DNA of 12,439 nt, from NCBI GenBank assembly GCA_021841795.1, contig JAKCDN010000040.1:1-12439 (forward strand), in the 5' to 3' direction. How positions within the stretch are numbered: the stretch's first letter is position 1; every line of letters starts with the position of its first letter. The position numbers and the translations under genes were made by a program. A model generated the notes under the pieces. The model had not been told where the DNA came from and did not search any database. It saw only the letters and a program-made list of their open reading frames with translations. Positions 11,766 to 12,439 of the stretch are shown piece after piece. Source of the DNA: Acidobacteriota bacterium (GTDB lineage Bacteria; Acidobacteriota; Terriglobia; Terriglobales; Acidobacteriaceae).

Positions 11766-12439
11766 ATGTCCATCTCCGCCCTTATCATCGACGACGAACA
11801 ACTGGCCCGCGACGAGCTCAAGTACCTGCTTGACTCCGTCGGCGGCGTCGACGTCCTCGCCGAGGGCGATAACGGCATCGAGGCCGTCGACCTCATCGAG
11901 GAGCATCAGCCCGACCTGGTCTTTCTCGATGTGCAGATGCCGGGCCAGGACGGCTTCGCCGTGATCCAGAGGCTCATGGAGCGCAATCGCGCCGGCCTGG
12001 CGGAGTCTGCCCGCCGCAATCAGGACCGGCGCGGCGCGCCCGCAGGCCCCGGCGCTGCCGATGCTCCCCCGCCTCTGCCCCATATCGTCTTCGCTACTGC
12101 CTTCGACCAGTACGCAGTCCGCGCCTTCGATGTCAACGCCGTTGACTACCTGCTCAAGCCCTTCGACCGCGCCCGCGTGCTTGAGGCCGTCGAGCGGGTG
12201 CGCGCGCGTCTGGCCACAGGCGGCGCGCAAAACCTCGCCGCGGCCGATCCCGAGTCGCAGCTCGGCCGTCTGCTGCGGCTCCTGGACCGTCAGGAGGGGC
12301 GTGCCCAGGGCGCTGAATCCGGCCGTCCCCCCGCCAAGCTCATTGTCCAGGCCCAGAGCCGCCTCCTGCTCGTCGATCAGGCTGAGATCTGCTTCGCCGC
12401 CATCGACGAGGGCATCATCCGCGTCGTCACCCGCGCCTT
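11766..12439 (+). CDS. LytTR-family response regulator (partial, runs off the right edge)
   Basis: The frame is open from ATG 11766 to the window end, 224 codons plus two bases. Residues 1-149 are a receiver domain: acidic pocket IIDDE (7-11), phosphoacceptor Asp55 in LVFLDVQMP (51-59), Thr111 in FATAFDQYAVRAFD, and Lys131 in YLLKPFD (128-134). That AFDxYAVRAFD/YLLKPFD signature is typical of LytTR regulators. A linker follows, then from about residue 190 (KLIVQAQSRLLLVDQAEICFAAI) the start of the LytTR DNA-binding domain, cut off by the edge. Between helix 3 and strand 4 of the receiver there is an unusual insert of roughly 30 residues (about 72-103), rich in Arg, then Gly/Pro/Ala. Members of this family usually work with a 5-7-TM or similar sensor histidine kinase; none is visible here, so it should lie downstream or elsewhere. 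A strong promoter sits just before the start. Confidence 0.85.
   Translation, partial: MSISALIIDDEQLARDELKYLLDSVGGVDVLAEGDNGIEAVDLIEEHQPDLVFLDVQMPGQDGFAVIQRLMERNRAGLAESARRNQDRRGAPAGPGAADAPPPLPHIVFATAFDQYAVRAFDVNAVDYLLKPFDRARVLEAVERVRARLATGGAQNLAAADPESQLGRLLRLLDRQEGRAQGAESGRPPAKLIVQAQSRLLLVDQAEICFAAIDEGIIRVVTRA

Overview
The window is a GC-rich stretch of chromosome that most resembles an acidobacterium of the Terriglobia/Acidobacteriaceae type. This is a judgement from protein character, not a database result. The pointers are a TonB-dependent outer-membrane receptor with an N-terminal carboxypeptidase-regulatory-like domain, a CAT-type amino acid permease with an extended TM1-TM2 loop, a LytTR response regulator, and several small lineage-style hypothetical proteins. 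I see no tRNA, rRNA, insertion sequence, integrase, CRISPR array or phage gene.

Layout. A receptor gene (159-2639, +) faces a convergent two-gene minus-strand unit: a HipA-like kinase (4527-3661) followed by a DUF3037 protein (3591-2698). Divergent from the kinase is a 51-residue lysine-rich protein (4720-4875, +) with a good intrinsic terminator behind it. Everything after that is on the plus strand. An APC permease (5194-6768) is followed by a membrane-anchored protein with a BamE/SmpA-like tail (6837-7559), which overlaps an exported protein of unknown function (7559-8152). Next come an adenosine-deaminase-superfamily enzyme (8239-9255) and a single-pass 77-residue membrane protein (9338-9571). 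A 324-bp gene-free stretch with a degenerate 20-bp tandem repeat and a terminator follows. Then come an ECF sigma factor (9896-10558) translationally coupled to a two-TM partner (10558-10956), a three-TM protein with four CxxC knuckles (11093-11620), and a LytTR response regulator that runs off the right edge (11766-12439+).

How the genes work together. Three units look real from overlap or spacing: the HipA-like/DUF3037 pair, the anchored/exported pair joined by TAATG, and the sigma factor/two-TM pair joined by TGATG behind an AGGAGG. The rest look like single genes with their own promoters; some start codons sit only 6-16 nt after a -10-like hexamer, so short-leader or leaderless transcripts are likely. 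The points most worth a second look are the HipA-like/DUF3037 module, the structured leader and 10-bp-phased motif upstream of the zinc-ribbon protein, the repeat/terminator region at 9599-9793, the +19-charge small protein, and the long insert inside the receiver domain of the response regulator.
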